Program-made: the position numbers and the translations under genes | Assembly: GCA_937900425.1 (NCBI GenBank) | Contig: CALCDT010000388.1 | Span: 1-64,000 of the forward strand | Reading direction: 5' to 3' | Source of the DNA: an uncultured Alphaproteobacteria bacterium | GTDB lineage: Bacteria > Pseudomonadota > Alphaproteobacteria > Rhizobiales > Pleomorphomonadaceae | Length of the DNA stretch: 64,000 nt | In this document: positions 33,098 to 41,759 of the stretch, piece after piece | Position numbering within the stretch: the stretch's first letter is position 1 | Layout: every line of letters begins with the position of its first letter | Notes under the pieces: generated by a model | What the model was told of the DNA's origin: nothing | What the model saw: the letters and a program-made list of their open reading frames with translations, nothing else | The model's database searches: none

Positions 33098-33811
33098 ATG
33101 ATGGATGCCCCCCGGCCGCCGGCGTGGCCGAAAGCCTGTCTGTTCGATCTCGACGGAACGCTGATCGATTCGCTGCCCGACCTCGCCGACGCCCTCGACG
33201 GCTTTTTCGGCGCCGAGGGTCACCCCCCGCTCGGCGCCACGCGCATCGCCACGATGATCGGCCGCGGCGTCGAGAACCTCGTGCAGCGCGGCTATGCCGC
33301 CCATGGCCTCGAGGTCGACGGTCCGGCGCTCGCCGAGCGGGCGCAAGCCTTCCGCGCCGTCTACGAGCCGCGCGCGACCCGCCTGACGACGCTTTTTCCC
33401 CATGTGCTCGAGACGGTGGAACGCCTCGCCCGGTTCGGCGTGGCGATGGCGGTCTGCACCAACAAGCCGACCGCGGTCAGCCGCGAGATCGTCGCCCATT
33501 TCGGCCTGTCCGCCCACCTTCCGGTGGTCGTCGGCGGCGACTTCGGCCCGCCGAAGAAGCCGGCCCCCGATCTCGTCCTCGCCGCCCTCGCCGGCCTCGG
33601 CGTCGCGGCCGCCGATGCGCTCTTCGTCGGCGACAGCGCCGCCGACGTCGGTGCCGCCCGGGCGGCCGGCGTCCGTGTCGTGGTCGTGCCTTACGGCTAC
33701 ACCCCGGTCGCCGCCGCCGATCTCGGCGCCGACATGGTGATCGACGATTTCCGCGCCCTCCCCGCCCTGTTCGGGACAGTGGCGGCCGGCAGCGGGCGGG
33801 GGGCGCCATGA
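33098..33811 (+). CDS. gph: Phosphoglycolate phosphatase
   Basis: 237 aa HAD-superfamily phosphatase (cbbZ in cbb clusters), clearing 2-phosphoglycolate made by RuBisCO oxygenation. HAD motif I is intact as FDLDGTLID (Asp17, Asp19); motif II CTNKPT, motif III lysine in GPPKKPAPD, and motif IV VGDSAADVGAA follow. It overlaps cbbY by ATGA. No strong Shine-Dalgarno. Confidence 0.92.
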   Translation: MMDAPRPPAWPKACLFDLDGTLIDSLPDLADALDGFFGAEGHPPLGATRIATMIGRGVENLVQRGYAAHGLEVDGPALAERAQAFRAVYEPRATRLTTLFPHVLETVERLARFGVAMAVCTNKPTAVSREIVAHFGLSAHLPVVVGGDFGPPKKPAPDLVLAALAGLGVAAADALFVGDSAADVGAARAAGVRVVVVPYGYTPVAAADLGADMVIDDFRALPALFGTVAAGSGRGAP

Positions 33812-34611
33812 AGACGCTGAAAGCCCTCGTCTTCAACGTCGACGGCACCCTGTCGGAAACCGCCGAGGTCCATCGCCTCGCCTGCAACGCCGCTTTCAAG
33901 GCCGCCGGCTTCGACTTCGTCTGGGACGCCGCGCTCTACCGCGACCTGCTCGCCATCGCCGGCGGCCGCGAGCGCATCGTCCATTATCTGGAGCACCACG
34001 CCCCGCCCCGCGCCGACGAGGCCCTCGCCCGGCTCGACGAGATCTATGCGGAAAAGAGCCGCCGCTACCTGCACCTCCTCGACGAGCAGCGGGCCCGCCT
34101 GCGCACGGGCGTGGAGCGCCTCGTCGGCGAGGCCCGTTCGGCCGGCGTGCGCCTCGCCATCGCCACCTCGACCACCCTCGCCAACGTCGAAGCGCTGCTG
34201 ATGGCCTGCCTCGACGTCGACGGCCTCGCCGCCTTCGACGTCATCGTGACCGGCGACATGGTCGCGGAGAAGAAGCCCTCGCCCGAGGTTTATCTGGAGG
34301 TGCTGAGGCGGCTCGATCTGCCCGGACGGTCCTGTCTCGCCATCGAGGATTCACCGATCGGCGTCGAGGCCGCCGCCGCCGCCGGCATCCGCGCGCTGGT
34401 GACGCCGAGCGCCTACACGCGGGGCATGGATTTTCCCGGTGCCTTCGCGGTGCTGAGCAGTCTCGGCGATCCGTTCGACCCCTACGACCACATCGCCGGC
34501 GCCGGGGATGCCGATCGCTGCGTCACCGTCGCCGCCATCGATCGCTGGCTCGCCGACGACGACGACATGCGCGCCCTGCTGACGCTGGGCGGCCGGCCGG
34601 TGCTGCGGTGA
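33808..34611 (+). CDS. cbbY: CbbY-type HAD phosphatase homologue with Asn at the nucleophile site
   Basis: 267 aa. Overall match to CbbY, which removes the misfire product xylulose 1,5-bisphosphate: ETAEVHR, AGGRERI, ATSTT (motif II, about 119-123), AEKKPSPEVYLEVLRRL (motif III Lys about 155-156) and AIEDSPIGVEAA (motif IV, Glu180-Asp181). Motif I reads FNVDGT: Asn10 (codon AAC) stands where the catalytic nucleophile Asp is required, while the acid/base Asp12 remains. Phosphatase activity is therefore doubtful. The C-terminus is slightly longer than usual (about 30 residues). Translationally coupled to gph. Confidence 0.88.
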   Translation: MKTLKALVFNVDGTLSETAEVHRLACNAAFKAAGFDFVWDAALYRDLLAIAGGRERIVHYLEHHAPPRADEALARLDEIYAEKSRRYLHLLDEQRARLRTGVERLVGEARSAGVRLAIATSTTLANVEALLMACLDVDGLAAFDVIVTGDMVAEKKPSPEVYLEVLRRLDLPGRSCLAIEDSPIGVEAAAAAGIRALVTPSAYTRGMDFPGAFAVLSSLGDPFDPYDHIAGAGDADRCVTVAAIDRWLADDDDMRALLTLGGRPVLR

Positions 34612-34657
34612 GGGTTGGGGACGTCTGAGCGGCGAGGCGAAGCAGCCCCCACCCCGC

Positions 34658-35776
34658 TCACATCGTCCGGTAGACGTAGTCCGGCGGCACGTCGGCGGCT
34701 TCGGTGAGGGCCATCTCCTGCATCCGCGCGTGATGCGGAGACTTGATGCAGGCGGGGTCGGTGAGGCCGGCGTCGCCGGCATAGGCCATCGCCTGGCAGC
34801 GGCAGCCGCCGAAATCGGCCTCCTTGCGCTCGCAGGAGCGGCAGGGCTCGGGCATCCAGTCGGTGCCGCGATAGGCGTTGAAGGCGGCACCTTCGGCCCA
34901 GATCCATGCGAGCGGCTTGTCCTTCACATTGTCGAAGACGAGATGCGGGATCGATTCGGCCGCGTGGCAGGGCAGCACCTTGCCCGACGGCGTGACATTG
35001 AGCCCGACCCGGCCCCAGCCGCCCATGCAGGCCTTGGGATAGCGGGCGTGGTGGTCCGGCGGCACGTAGTCGATGACGAGGATGCCCTTCAACCGCTCGC
35101 GCGCCTCCTCGACGATCACGGTGCAGGCGTCGACCTGTTCGCGGGTCGGCATCAGCGCGGCGCGGTTGACGTAGGCCCAGCCGTGGATCTGGGTGTGCGC
35201 CACCTCGATGCGGCGGGCGCCGAGCTTCACGGCGAGGTCGATGGTCTCGGCGGTGCGGTCGAGGTTGCGCCGGTGCATCACCGCGTTGACGGTGAGCGGG
35301 ATGCCCTCGGCGGCGATCCAGCCGGCGACCTTCATCTTCTGCTCGAAGCCTCCGCGATAGCCGCCGATGAGGTCGGCGGTCGCCGCGTCGGTGCCCTGCA
35401 CGGAGAGCTGGACGTGGTCGAGGCCGCGCGCGGAGAGATCCTTGACCCGGGCCTCTGTGAGGCCGACGCCCGACGTGATGAGGTTGGTGTAGAGCCCGGC
35501 CTCGACGGCGACGGAAACCAGTTCCTCGAGGTCACGCCGCGCCGCCGGCTCGCCGCCGGAGAAATGGACGTGGAGCACGCCCATCTTCGCCGCCTGGCGC
35601 AGCACCTCGGCCCAATCCTCGGTCGAAAGCTCCTCCGACCGCTTCGCCATCTCCAGCGGGTTGGAGCAGTAGGGGCACTTCAGCGGGCAGCGGTAGGTCA
35701 GTTCCGCCAGCATCGCCATCGGCACCGGCACGCGGCGCACGCGGGTGCCTTCGGGGATCGGGGTCGCGATGGTCAT
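34658..35776 (-). CDS. pqqE: PqqA peptide cyclase (radical SAM)
   Basis: 372 aa. The radical-SAM cluster CxxxCxxC is Cys30, Cys34, Cys37, followed by [17 protein letters not shown]. The C-terminal SPASM region has [31 protein letters not shown]. PqqE forms the Glu-Tyr carbon-carbon bond in PqqA with PqqD as chaperone. Its start overlaps the pqqD stop (ATGA). Last gene of the pqq operon. Confidence 0.97.
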   Translation of the reverse strand: MTIATPIPEGTRVRRVPVPMAMLAELTYRCPLKCPYCSNPLEMAKRSEELSTEDWAEVLRQAAKMGVLHVHFSGGEPAARRDLEELVSVAVEAGLYTNLITSGVGLTEARVKDLSARGLDHVQLSVQGTDAATADLIGGYRGGFEQKMKVAGWIAAEGIPLTVNAVMHRRNLDRTAETIDLAVKLGARRIEVAHTQIHGWAYVNRAALMPTREQVDACTVIVEEARERLKGILVIDYVPPDHHARYPKACMGGWGRVGLNVTPSGKVLPCHAAESIPHLVFDNVKDKPLAWIWAEGAAFNAYRGTDWMPEPCRSCERKEADFGGCRCQAMAYAGDAGLTDPACIKSPHHARMQEMALTEAADVPPDYVYRTM

Positions 35777-36090
35777 GACGACACCTCCATCATCCGCTTG
35801 TCCATCAGGTCGACGACGAGACGGCGCGCGTCCGCGGCGATCTGCTCGCGCGGCGCCGAGTATTTGTCGGCGAGGCCGTCGACGATCGCCGAGAAGCTGC
35901 GCACGCCATCGATCTCGCCGAGGATCGCCGCGGCGATCGGATCGAGCTTCAGCGCCCGCTCCGGCGCCAGCAGCATGTGGGTGCCGCGGGCCTCGTCGAA
36001 ACGCAGGCGCACACCGCGCGACAGTTTCGGCACGGCGGCGTCGGGCAGGCGGTCGGCGGCGCGGGCCGCGCCCGCCTCATCGGCGGTCAC
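35773..36090 (-). CDS. pqqD: PQQ biosynthesis peptide chaperone PqqD
   Basis: 105 aa. The RiPP-recognition fold is seen in [33 protein letters not shown] and the helix [21 protein letters not shown]. Start is GTG at 36090, overlapping the pqqC stop (GTGA) with GGGAG seven bases upstream. It delivers PqqA to PqqE. Confidence 0.95.
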   Translation of the reverse strand: MTADEAGAARAADRLPDAAVPKLSRGVRLRFDEARGTHMLLAPERALKLDPIAAAILGEIDGVRSFSAIVDGLADKYSAPREQIAADARRLVVDLMDKRMMEVSS

Positions 36091-36866
36091 GCCGCGGCTC
36101 CCAGCTTGTCGCGCATGCCCTCGCCCGGACGCCAGGCGCCCGGCGCCGGCAGCGCCGGGTCGACATAGGCGAAGTAGAGCGCGTCGAGCTGCGACCACAG
36201 CACCTCGGTCTTGAAGGTCAGCGCCGCCAGCGCCGCCTGCTGCTGTTCGACGGTGCGGGCGTGGGTCTTGACGTAGTCGAGCGCAAAGCCGGCGTCGCGC
36301 GGCGCCTGATCGAGGCGGCGGCGGAAGTAGGCGACGACGGTCTCGTTGATGAAATCGTAGCCCTCGAGCATGCCCGAGATCCGCTGCTTGTGCAGATTGG
36401 GCGCGAAGAGTTCGGTGAGCGACGAGGCCACCGCCTCGAGCAGGCTCTTCTCGGCGACGAAGCGCACGTAGGCCTCGACGGCGAACTTCGTCGCCGGCAG
36501 CGCGCCCTTCTTCGAGATCACGTAGTCGCGGTCGAAGCCGAGCCCGTCGGTCAGCTTGAGCCAGCGCTCGATGCCGCCCTCCTCGCCCTCGAGGCCGTCG
36601 TGGTCGGTGATGCGGTGCAGCCACTCGCGGCGCAGCTCGCGGTCGTCGCAGCGGGCGATCAGGGCGGCGTCCTTGCGCGGGATCGCCGACTGGTAGCAGT
36701 AGCGGTTGAGTGCCCAGGCCTGGACCTGCTCCTTCGTGCACAGGCCGCCGTGCAGCCGGTCGTGGAACGGGTGAAGGCTGTGATAGCGCTCGGCGCCGAT
36801 CCGGCGCAGCGCCGCTTCCAGCTCGTCCGGGGTCATCGGCCGCTGATCGGTGGTGGACGACGTCAT
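36087..36866 (-). CDS. pqqC: Pyrroloquinoline-quinone synthase PqqC
   Basis: 259 aa, normal length. The cofactor-free oxidase makes the final ring closure and oxidation to PQQ. Conserved YHSLHPFHDRLHGG, WALNRYCYQSAIPRKDAA, RITDHDG and FINETVVAYFRRRLDQAPRD segments are present. The ATG overlaps the pqqB stop. Confidence 0.96.
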   Translation of the reverse strand: MTSSTTDQRPMTPDELEAALRRIGAERYHSLHPFHDRLHGGLCTKEQVQAWALNRYCYQSAIPRKDAALIARCDDRELRREWLHRITDHDGLEGEEGGIERWLKLTDGLGFDRDYVISKKGALPATKFAVEAYVRFVAEKSLLEAVASSLTELFAPNLHKQRISGMLEGYDFINETVVAYFRRRLDQAPRDAGFALDYVKTHARTVEQQQAALAALTFKTEVLWSQLDALYFAYVDPALPAPGAWRPGEGMRDKLGAAA

Positions 36867-37810
36867 ATCGAGACCTCCATGCCGTCGAAGGCGACGGCCC
36901 ATCCCTCCCGCTCCACCGCCTTCCGTTCGTCGGACAGGTCGTTGAGGACCGGGTTCGTGTTGTTGATGTGGATGAAGACCTTGCGCGCGACGCCTAGTCC
37001 CGCGAAGGCCGCCATCGAGCCGTCCGGCCCGCTCATCGACATGTGACCCATGCGCTTGCCGGTCTTCGTGCCGATGCCCATGCGCACCATCTCGTCGTCG
37101 CACCACAGCGTGCCGTCGAAGAAGACGCAGTCGGCGCCCGAGATCCGCGCGGCGAGCTTGTCGGTCATCCGCGCACAGCCGGGGATGTAGTAGAGCCGCT
37201 CGCCGCCCGGGCCGATGATCTCGACGCCGACGGTCTGCTCGCCTTCGAGGTCGGTCTCGACGACGTCGCCTTCGAGATAGAGCGGCACCTTGCCCGGCAC
37301 CGCGAACAGCGTCGCCGTGACGCCGGACAGCAGCGCGAAGGGCTCGTCGAGCGCGACGTGGCGCCGGGCGACGAGGGCCGGGTCGAGGGCCTGGAAGATC
37401 GGATTGTCGGCGACGACCGCCGCGATGCCCGCGGTCGAGAACAGCGTGAAGGCCTGCTTCTCGCGCAGCGTCAGCAGACCCGCGACGTGGTCGATGTCGC
37501 CGTTGGTCAGCAGCACCGCCTCGATCGGGGTGTGCCGGTTGCCGACGACCGCGGGGTCGCCCGGCTGGATCTGGCGCCGGTCGAGAAACTGCCGCCCGAG
37601 ATCGGGCGAGGCGTTCAGGATCGCCCAGCGCTCGCCGTCGATGCTGACGGCCAGAGAAGATTGCGTGCGCGCCTCGAACCCGGGCTCGCCCCGCCGGACG
37701 GCGGCGCAATTGGCGCAGTTGCAGTTCCACTGGGGAAACCCGCCGCCTGCCGCCGCCCCGAGGACGAGAGCGCGAAGCCGCGGATGCGCGGCTCCGGCCC
37801 CGTCAGTCAT
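36863..37810 (-). CDS. pqqB: PQQ biosynthesis protein PqqB (metallo-beta-lactamase fold)
   Basis: 315 aa. The N-terminal GAAAGGGFPQWNCNCANC Cys cluster is typical. The metal site is seen as LLTNGDIDHVAGLL, and HINNTNP follows near the C-terminus. PqqB is thought to hydroxylate the tyrosine-derived ring of the processed precursor. It begins 16 bp after pqqA. Confidence 0.96.
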   Translation of the reverse strand: MTDGAGAAHPRLRALVLGAAAGGGFPQWNCNCANCAAVRRGEPGFEARTQSSLAVSIDGERWAILNASPDLGRQFLDRRQIQPGDPAVVGNRHTPIEAVLLTNGDIDHVAGLLTLREKQAFTLFSTAGIAAVVADNPIFQALDPALVARRHVALDEPFALLSGVTATLFAVPGKVPLYLEGDVVETDLEGEQTVGVEIIGPGGERLYYIPGCARMTDKLAARISGADCVFFDGTLWCDDEMVRMGIGTKTGKRMGHMSMSGPDGSMAAFAGLGVARKVFIHINNTNPVLNDLSDERKAVEREGWAVAFDGMEVSI

Positions 37811-37826
37811 GACATCGGTCCGGAAA

Positions 37827-37904
37827 TCAGACTTCCGGCGGGAAGTACATGTTGATTTCCATGCCGACGCAGAGCTCTTCCACCTTGGGGGTATTCCAGG
37901 CCAT
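37827..37904 (-). CDS. pqqA: PQQ precursor peptide PqqA
   Basis: 25 codons plus stop. The peptide begins MAWNTPKVEELCVGME and ends YFPPEV. The Glu16 and Tyr20 that are fused into PQQ lie in the invariant E-x3-Y spacing (EINMY). GAGGAGG sits eight bases upstream of the ATG. Its short length hides it from ORF scans above 60 codons. Confidence 0.97.
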   Translation of the reverse strand: MAWNTPKVEELCVGMEINMYFPPEV

Positions 37905-38035
37905 CGTGATTTCCTCCTCTCGAGGGTTGGTCGCCGACCGGCTCGTGTCGCTCGGCTAGACTGGAGAATGGGGCCGGCATCCCGCCTGTTCAAGTTAAGC
38001 TTCCGTAATGGACAAGCATGCAAAATAGGGGAAGT

Positions 38036-38150
38036 TATCCCGTCTAGATCGGGAAAACTTCCCGGATGACGGGATAGAGGCCTCACAATTACAGTAATTC
38101 CGAGAAAGTCATTCCTTGATCTAAATCGATTTCCGGGAATTTTTTCCCGG
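38036..38150. promoter_or_regulatory. 41-bp palindrome and second dyad with CGGGAA half-sites upstream of pqqA
   Basis: TATCCCGTC at 38036-38044 pairs with GACGGGATA at 38068-38076, and inside it CGGGAA-AAC-TTCCCG (38050-38064) forms a second symmetric core. A further dyad CCGGGAA-TTTT-TTCCCGG is at 38133-38150, followed by ATTTTTTA. They lie 130-250 bp upstream of pqqA in AT-rich DNA between divergent operons. They may be operators for a regulator of pqq genes; the second could also act as a plus-strand terminator. Confidence 0.5.
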
Positions 38151-38417
38151 ATTTTTTACTTGGATTAATCAGATAACGAAAGCACGCATGGAATCGATTT
38201 CTACCGATCCCAGATGAAGCGATCGTCGAGAGGTGCGATTGCGACGGCACTCCCCGCACCCACCCCTCTCCCGGTTGCTGGCCACACACGCTCCGGTCCG
38301 TCCCGGGTCTGCCCCTCCCCTCCACATGCAAAATGCCTACCCCCGGGCGCATTGCCGGGTGTGAAAGCATACTGTGTGGAAATTGAGCATCATCGATTTC
38401 CTTCAAACATCCAAAAA

Positions 38418-38480
38418 TAAGGCAAATGCCTTAGGATTCATCACGTAGCGCTTGACTCCCCCGACCCTCACACCTCATGT
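38418..38480 (+). promoter_or_regulatory. Candidate operator and promoter for the permease operon
   Basis: TAAGGCA-AA-TGCCTTA is a 16-bp dyad at 38418-38433. TTGACT at 38452-38457 could be a -35 box, with TCATGT 17 bases on (38475-38480) as a weak -10. The first gene starts at 38572. The whole gap 37905-38571 (667 bp) is markedly AT-richer than the rest of the window, and no gene is seen in it. Confidence 0.4.
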
Positions 38481-38571
38481 TTCCTTTCGAGCAAAAAATT
38501 TGCCGCTCAGAAAATGAATCGCACCGACCGGTTCTCCGGGAACGGATGCGAGCAGAGGGAAGGGAACAGCC

Positions 38572-38859
38572 GTGTCGGATCTTTCCAGTCGTATCGCGTC
38601 CATGCACCGGCGCGACGTCGCCGTCGCCTGGGCCTTCGTGATCGGGCTCTGGTTCGCGATCACGTTCGTCGCCTGGGCCACCTGGTCGCTGGCGCCGTCA
38701 CCGGCCGCCCGGGCCGTCCTGCTGACAGGCGGGGCGATCGTCCTCGTCTTCAACACCGCGGCCATCCTGGCGATGCTGCGCCACTACCGCGAGGACCGCG
38801 ACTTCATGTACGGCCTCGACATCCGCTTCCTCGACGAAGCCCGCCGGATGAAGGGGTGA
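38572..38859 (+). CDS. Small membrane protein of the permease operon, 95 aa
   Basis: GTG start after AGGGAAGGGAAC. Two TMs: about 17-40 (VAWAFVIGLWFAITFVAWATW) and 47-69 (VLLTGGAIVLVFNTAAILAML), then a charged tail RHYREDRDFMYGLDIRFLDEARR. I do not recognise a family. The next gene starts four bases after its stop. Confidence 0.75.
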   Translation: MSDLSSRIASMHRRDVAVAWAFVIGLWFAITFVAWATWSLAPSPAARAVLLTGGAIVLVFNTAAILAMLRHYREDRDFMYGLDIRFLDEARRMKG

Positions 38860-38863
38860 GATC

Positions 38864-39241
38864 ATGGCACGCTATGTTCCCCCCGTGCAGAGCAAGGCCG
38901 GACAGATCATCGACGTCGTCGTCCTGCTCGTCATGACCATCGGCGCCCTCTACCTGTCGCTGTGGCTCGGCCTCGCCGGCAGCGATCACTCCGGCGCCGT
39001 CCCCGAGAACCCGACCTGGGAGAGCCTCGGCCAGAACGAGGTGATGGTCGAGCGGTGGATCGAGCTCGGCTACGCCGAGCCGGCCGACGCGGCCGAGATG
39101 ATCACCGCCCGCTTCGACTATTCCTTCACCCTCGGCAGCCTGCTCGCGATGATCGTCGTCGTCATCGGCTACTACGCCATCGTGCTGCGCCTGTCGGAGA
39201 AGGAATATCGCGACGTCGTTTCCGAGAAATTCGACCGCTGA
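38864..39241 (+). CDS. Small membrane protein of the permease operon, 125 aa
   Basis: Two TMs, about 17-38 and 90-110, separated by a ~50-residue acidic loop (PTWESLGQNEVMVERWIELGYAEPADAAEM in part) that should face one side of the membrane. The C-terminus is charged (LSEKEYRDVVSEKFDR). No family recognised; tightly linked to its neighbours. Confidence 0.75.
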   Translation: MARYVPPVQSKAGQIIDVVVLLVMTIGALYLSLWLGLAGSDHSGAVPENPTWESLGQNEVMVERWIELGYAEPADAAEMITARFDYSFTLGSLLAMIVVVIGYYAIVLRLSEKEYRDVVSEKFDR

Positions 39242-39264
39242 CGGTTCCCCGGGGAGAAAAGAAA

Positions 39265-39450
39265 ATGGAACTCTGGACCACGCTTGAATACGTCGCCTGG
39301 GGACTGTCGGCGCTGATCGGCGTCGCCATCGTCGCCGATTGGCTGAAGACCGACGCCACCTACGACGACGCCGTCCTGATGTCGTCTCGCGAAGGTGAAC
39401 TGGAAGCCCTGACCGAACAGCACGCCCAGTCGGGAGGGCACCATGGCTGA
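39265..39450 (+). CDS. Small single-TM protein of the permease operon, 61 aa
   Basis: The ATG follows GGGGAGAAAAGAAA. One TM at about 8-25 (EYVAWGLSALIGVAIVADW), then an acidic soluble tail ending in GGHHG. Its end overlaps the permease start by eight bases, implying translational coupling and a likely accessory-subunit role. Confidence 0.7.
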   Translation: MELWTTLEYVAWGLSALIGVAIVADWLKTDATYDDAVLMSSREGELEALTEQHAQSGGHHG

Positions 39451-40858
39451 CGTCGACATCACTTCCAAAACCATGGACGGCATGGGGCCCCACGGCGCCA
39501 AGGTCGGCCTGCTGCGGGTGCTCGGCCCGGCCCACGTCTGGGCACTCGGTGTCGGCATCGTGCTCGTCGGCGAGTACATGGGCTGGAACTTCGCGGTCGG
39601 GAAAGGCGGCGCCTATGCGGCGCTGATCGCCTGCTGGTTCGCCGGCGTGCTCTACAGCTGCGTCGCCATGATCGACAGCGAGGTCACTTCCACGGTCGCC
39701 GCCGCCGGCGGCCAGTACACCCAGGCCAAGCACATCGTCGGCCCGCTGATGGCCTTCAACGTCGGCCTCTACCTCGTCTTCGCCTACACCATGCTGGAGG
39801 CCGCCAACGCCATCACCGTCGGCTTCCTGATCGACACCGTCGCCGGCATGACCGGCCATGTCGGCCTCGACCAGCGGCCCTTCATCGTCCTCGCCATCAT
39901 GTTCCTCGCTTGGCTGAACTACCGCGGCGTGCTGGCGACCCTCAACTTCAGCCTCGTCATCACGGCGGTCGCCTTCACGGCGATCATCGTGCTGTTCCTC
40001 GCCACCGCGCCGATCTTCGGCGAGGGTCCGCTGCGCCACGCCGACCTGATGACCGACCTGCCCTACGGCTGGCTCGGCGTGCTCGCCGCCATGCACTTCG
40101 GCCTCTGGTTCTATCTCGGCATCGAGGGCACGACCCAGGCCGCCGAAGAGGTGCGCTCTCCGGCCCGCGCCCTGCCCTTCGGCACCCTCGCCGGCATCAT
40201 GACGCTGCTGATCGCCGCCTCGCTGACCTGGTACGTCTGCGTCGGCCTGATGCCTTGGGAATATCTCGGCCAGGCCGGCGTGCCGCTGTTCGACGCCGCC
40301 CGCCTGTCCGGCTCGACCGAACTCATGGTCCTGCTCGGCATCGGCACGCTGTTCGCGACCCTCGCCTCGGCCAACGGCTGCATCAACGACGCCTCGCGCG
40401 CCTGGTTCGCCATGGCCCGCGACAACTACCTGCCGACCTGGTTCGGCGCGGTCCACCCGAAGTACCGCACGCCCTACCGCGCGATCATCTTCCTCGTCCC
40501 GATCGCGCTGATCTTCGCCCTCGGCGCGCCGCTCGACCAGGTGATCACCTTCTCGATCCTGTCGGGCCTGCTCGAATACACCTTCATGCCGATCAACGTC
40601 ATCCTGTTCCGCAGGAAGTGGCCGCTCGACACCATCAAGCGCGGCTACGAGCATCCGTTCCACCCGATCCCCGCGATCACGCTGCTCCTGCTCTGCAGCG
40701 TCACCTATTTCGCGGTGTTCCTCGGCTACGGAACCCAGCTCGTGGCGATGATCTCCTTCTACATCCTGGTCTCGCTCTGGTTCCACTTCCGCCGCTACCG
40801 CTACGTGCGCCGGGCCGACCAGTTCACGATGCCCTGGCCGCGTCCGCGCGGCTACTGA
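39443..40858 (+). CDS. APC-superfamily permease, ethanolamine/amino-acid type
   Basis: 471 aa with about twelve TMs. The first helix region reads LGPAHVWALGVGIVLVGEYMGWNF, close to the pattern of Eat-type ethanolamine and amino-acid permeases; helix 6 region HFGLWFYLGIEGTTQAAEE and the loop ASRAWFAMARDNYLP are APC hallmarks. Substrate cannot be fixed; an amine or amino acid is likely. Overlapping start with the 61-aa gene and three small membrane genes in front make a multi-component transporter plausible. Confidence 0.88.
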   Translation: MADVDITSKTMDGMGPHGAKVGLLRVLGPAHVWALGVGIVLVGEYMGWNFAVGKGGAYAALIACWFAGVLYSCVAMIDSEVTSTVAAAGGQYTQAKHIVGPLMAFNVGLYLVFAYTMLEAANAITVGFLIDTVAGMTGHVGLDQRPFIVLAIMFLAWLNYRGVLATLNFSLVITAVAFTAIIVLFLATAPIFGEGPLRHADLMTDLPYGWLGVLAAMHFGLWFYLGIEGTTQAAEEVRSPARALPFGTLAGIMTLLIAASLTWYVCVGLMPWEYLGQAGVPLFDAARLSGSTELMVLLGIGTLFATLASANGCINDASRAWFAMARDNYLPTWFGAVHPKYRTPYRAIIFLVPIALIFALGAPLDQVITFSILSGLLEYTFMPINVILFRRKWPLDTIKRGYEHPFHPIPAITLLLLCSVTYFAVFLGYGTQLVAMISFYILVSLWFHFRRYRYVRRADQFTMPWPRPRGY

Positions 40859-41036
40859 CGGTGAACGGCGAGGCCGGCGCGACCTCCGGCCCCGCCGTTC
40901 GCCGATACCGCCTCCCGGACCCTCCGGCCCCTTCGGCCGCCGGGTCCGACGGCATCCGCGACCGGCGGCGGGCGGCCCTCGTGCCGCTCCGCCGCCGGCG
41001 CGTTCCTCCTTCGGCCGCATGCCGGAAAGGCGCCCC

Positions 41037-41759
41037 GTGAGAGAGTTCGAACTCGGCCTGCTCGCCGTCGTCCTCGCCGCCCTCCTCGTCCACCTCCTCC
41101 GGCGCGCCCGGGCGGCGTCGGCCCGGCGCACGGTCTCGCGGCTCGGCTACTTCGACGCCGTCGCGGTCCTGTTCGCCGACGCCCGGACGAGCGTCCTCTC
41201 CCACGGCTTCCCCCGTCTCGCCGGCCGCTGGCGGGACAGGGCCTTCACCCTCTCGGCCCTGCCGGACGCCCTCGGCTACCGCAAGCTGCCGGCGCTCTGG
41301 GTCTCGATCACCCTCGCCGAGCCGCAGCCGGTCGCCGGCACCCTCGACATCCTGATGCGCCCGAGCGGCCTCGAGCCCTTCACCGGCTTCGCCGCCCTGC
41401 CCTGCGGCCTCGCACCGCCGGCGGGATGCCCCGAACACGCCGCGATCAAGTCCGACCGGCCGGTGCCGCCCGTCGCCGCCGCGGACCTTGCGCCTCATCT
41501 CGCCGTCTTCGACGATCCGGCGGTCAAGGAACTGCTGATCACGCCCCGCGGCCTGCGGGTCACCCTGCTCGCCGAGGAGGCCGACCGCACCCGCTACCTG
41601 CTGTTCCGCGACGCCGAGCTCGGCGCGGTGCCGCTGTCGCCCGATCGCCTCGTCCCGCTGCTCGACCGCCTGATCGCCCTCGCCGACAGCCTGCGCGAGG
41701 CGAACGTCCCACCCGCCGACGCCGCCCTCGACCGACGACACCCGAGGCAGCCCGCATGA
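41037..41759 (+). CDS. Hypothetical membrane-anchored protein, 240 aa
   Basis: N-terminal anchor at about 3-20 (EFELGLLAVVLAALLVHLL), followed by Arg-rich linker and a soluble domain with SRLGYFDAVAVLFADA and ALWVSITLAEPQPVAGTLD. Not recognised. GTG 41037 with GGAAAGG six bases upstream is preferred over ATG 41019. It lies 178 bp after the permease and overlaps the next gene. Confidence 0.65.
   Translation: MREFELGLLAVVLAALLVHLLRRARAASARRTVSRLGYFDAVAVLFADARTSVLSHGFPRLAGRWRDRAFTLSALPDALGYRKLPALWVSITLAEPQPVAGTLDILMRPSGLEPFTGFAALPCGLAPPAGCPEHAAIKSDRPVPPVAAADLAPHLAVFDDPAVKELLITPRGLRVTLLAEEADRTRYLLFRDAELGAVPLSPDRLVPLLDRLIALADSLREANVPPADAALDRRHPRQPA

Noticed and set aside
38133..38156. Intrinsic terminator reading CCGGGAA-TTTT-TTCCCGG then ATTTTTTA on the plus strand
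   Set aside because: The shape fits, but no plus-strand gene lies upstream to be terminated, so it is recorded as part of a regulatory dyad cluster instead.
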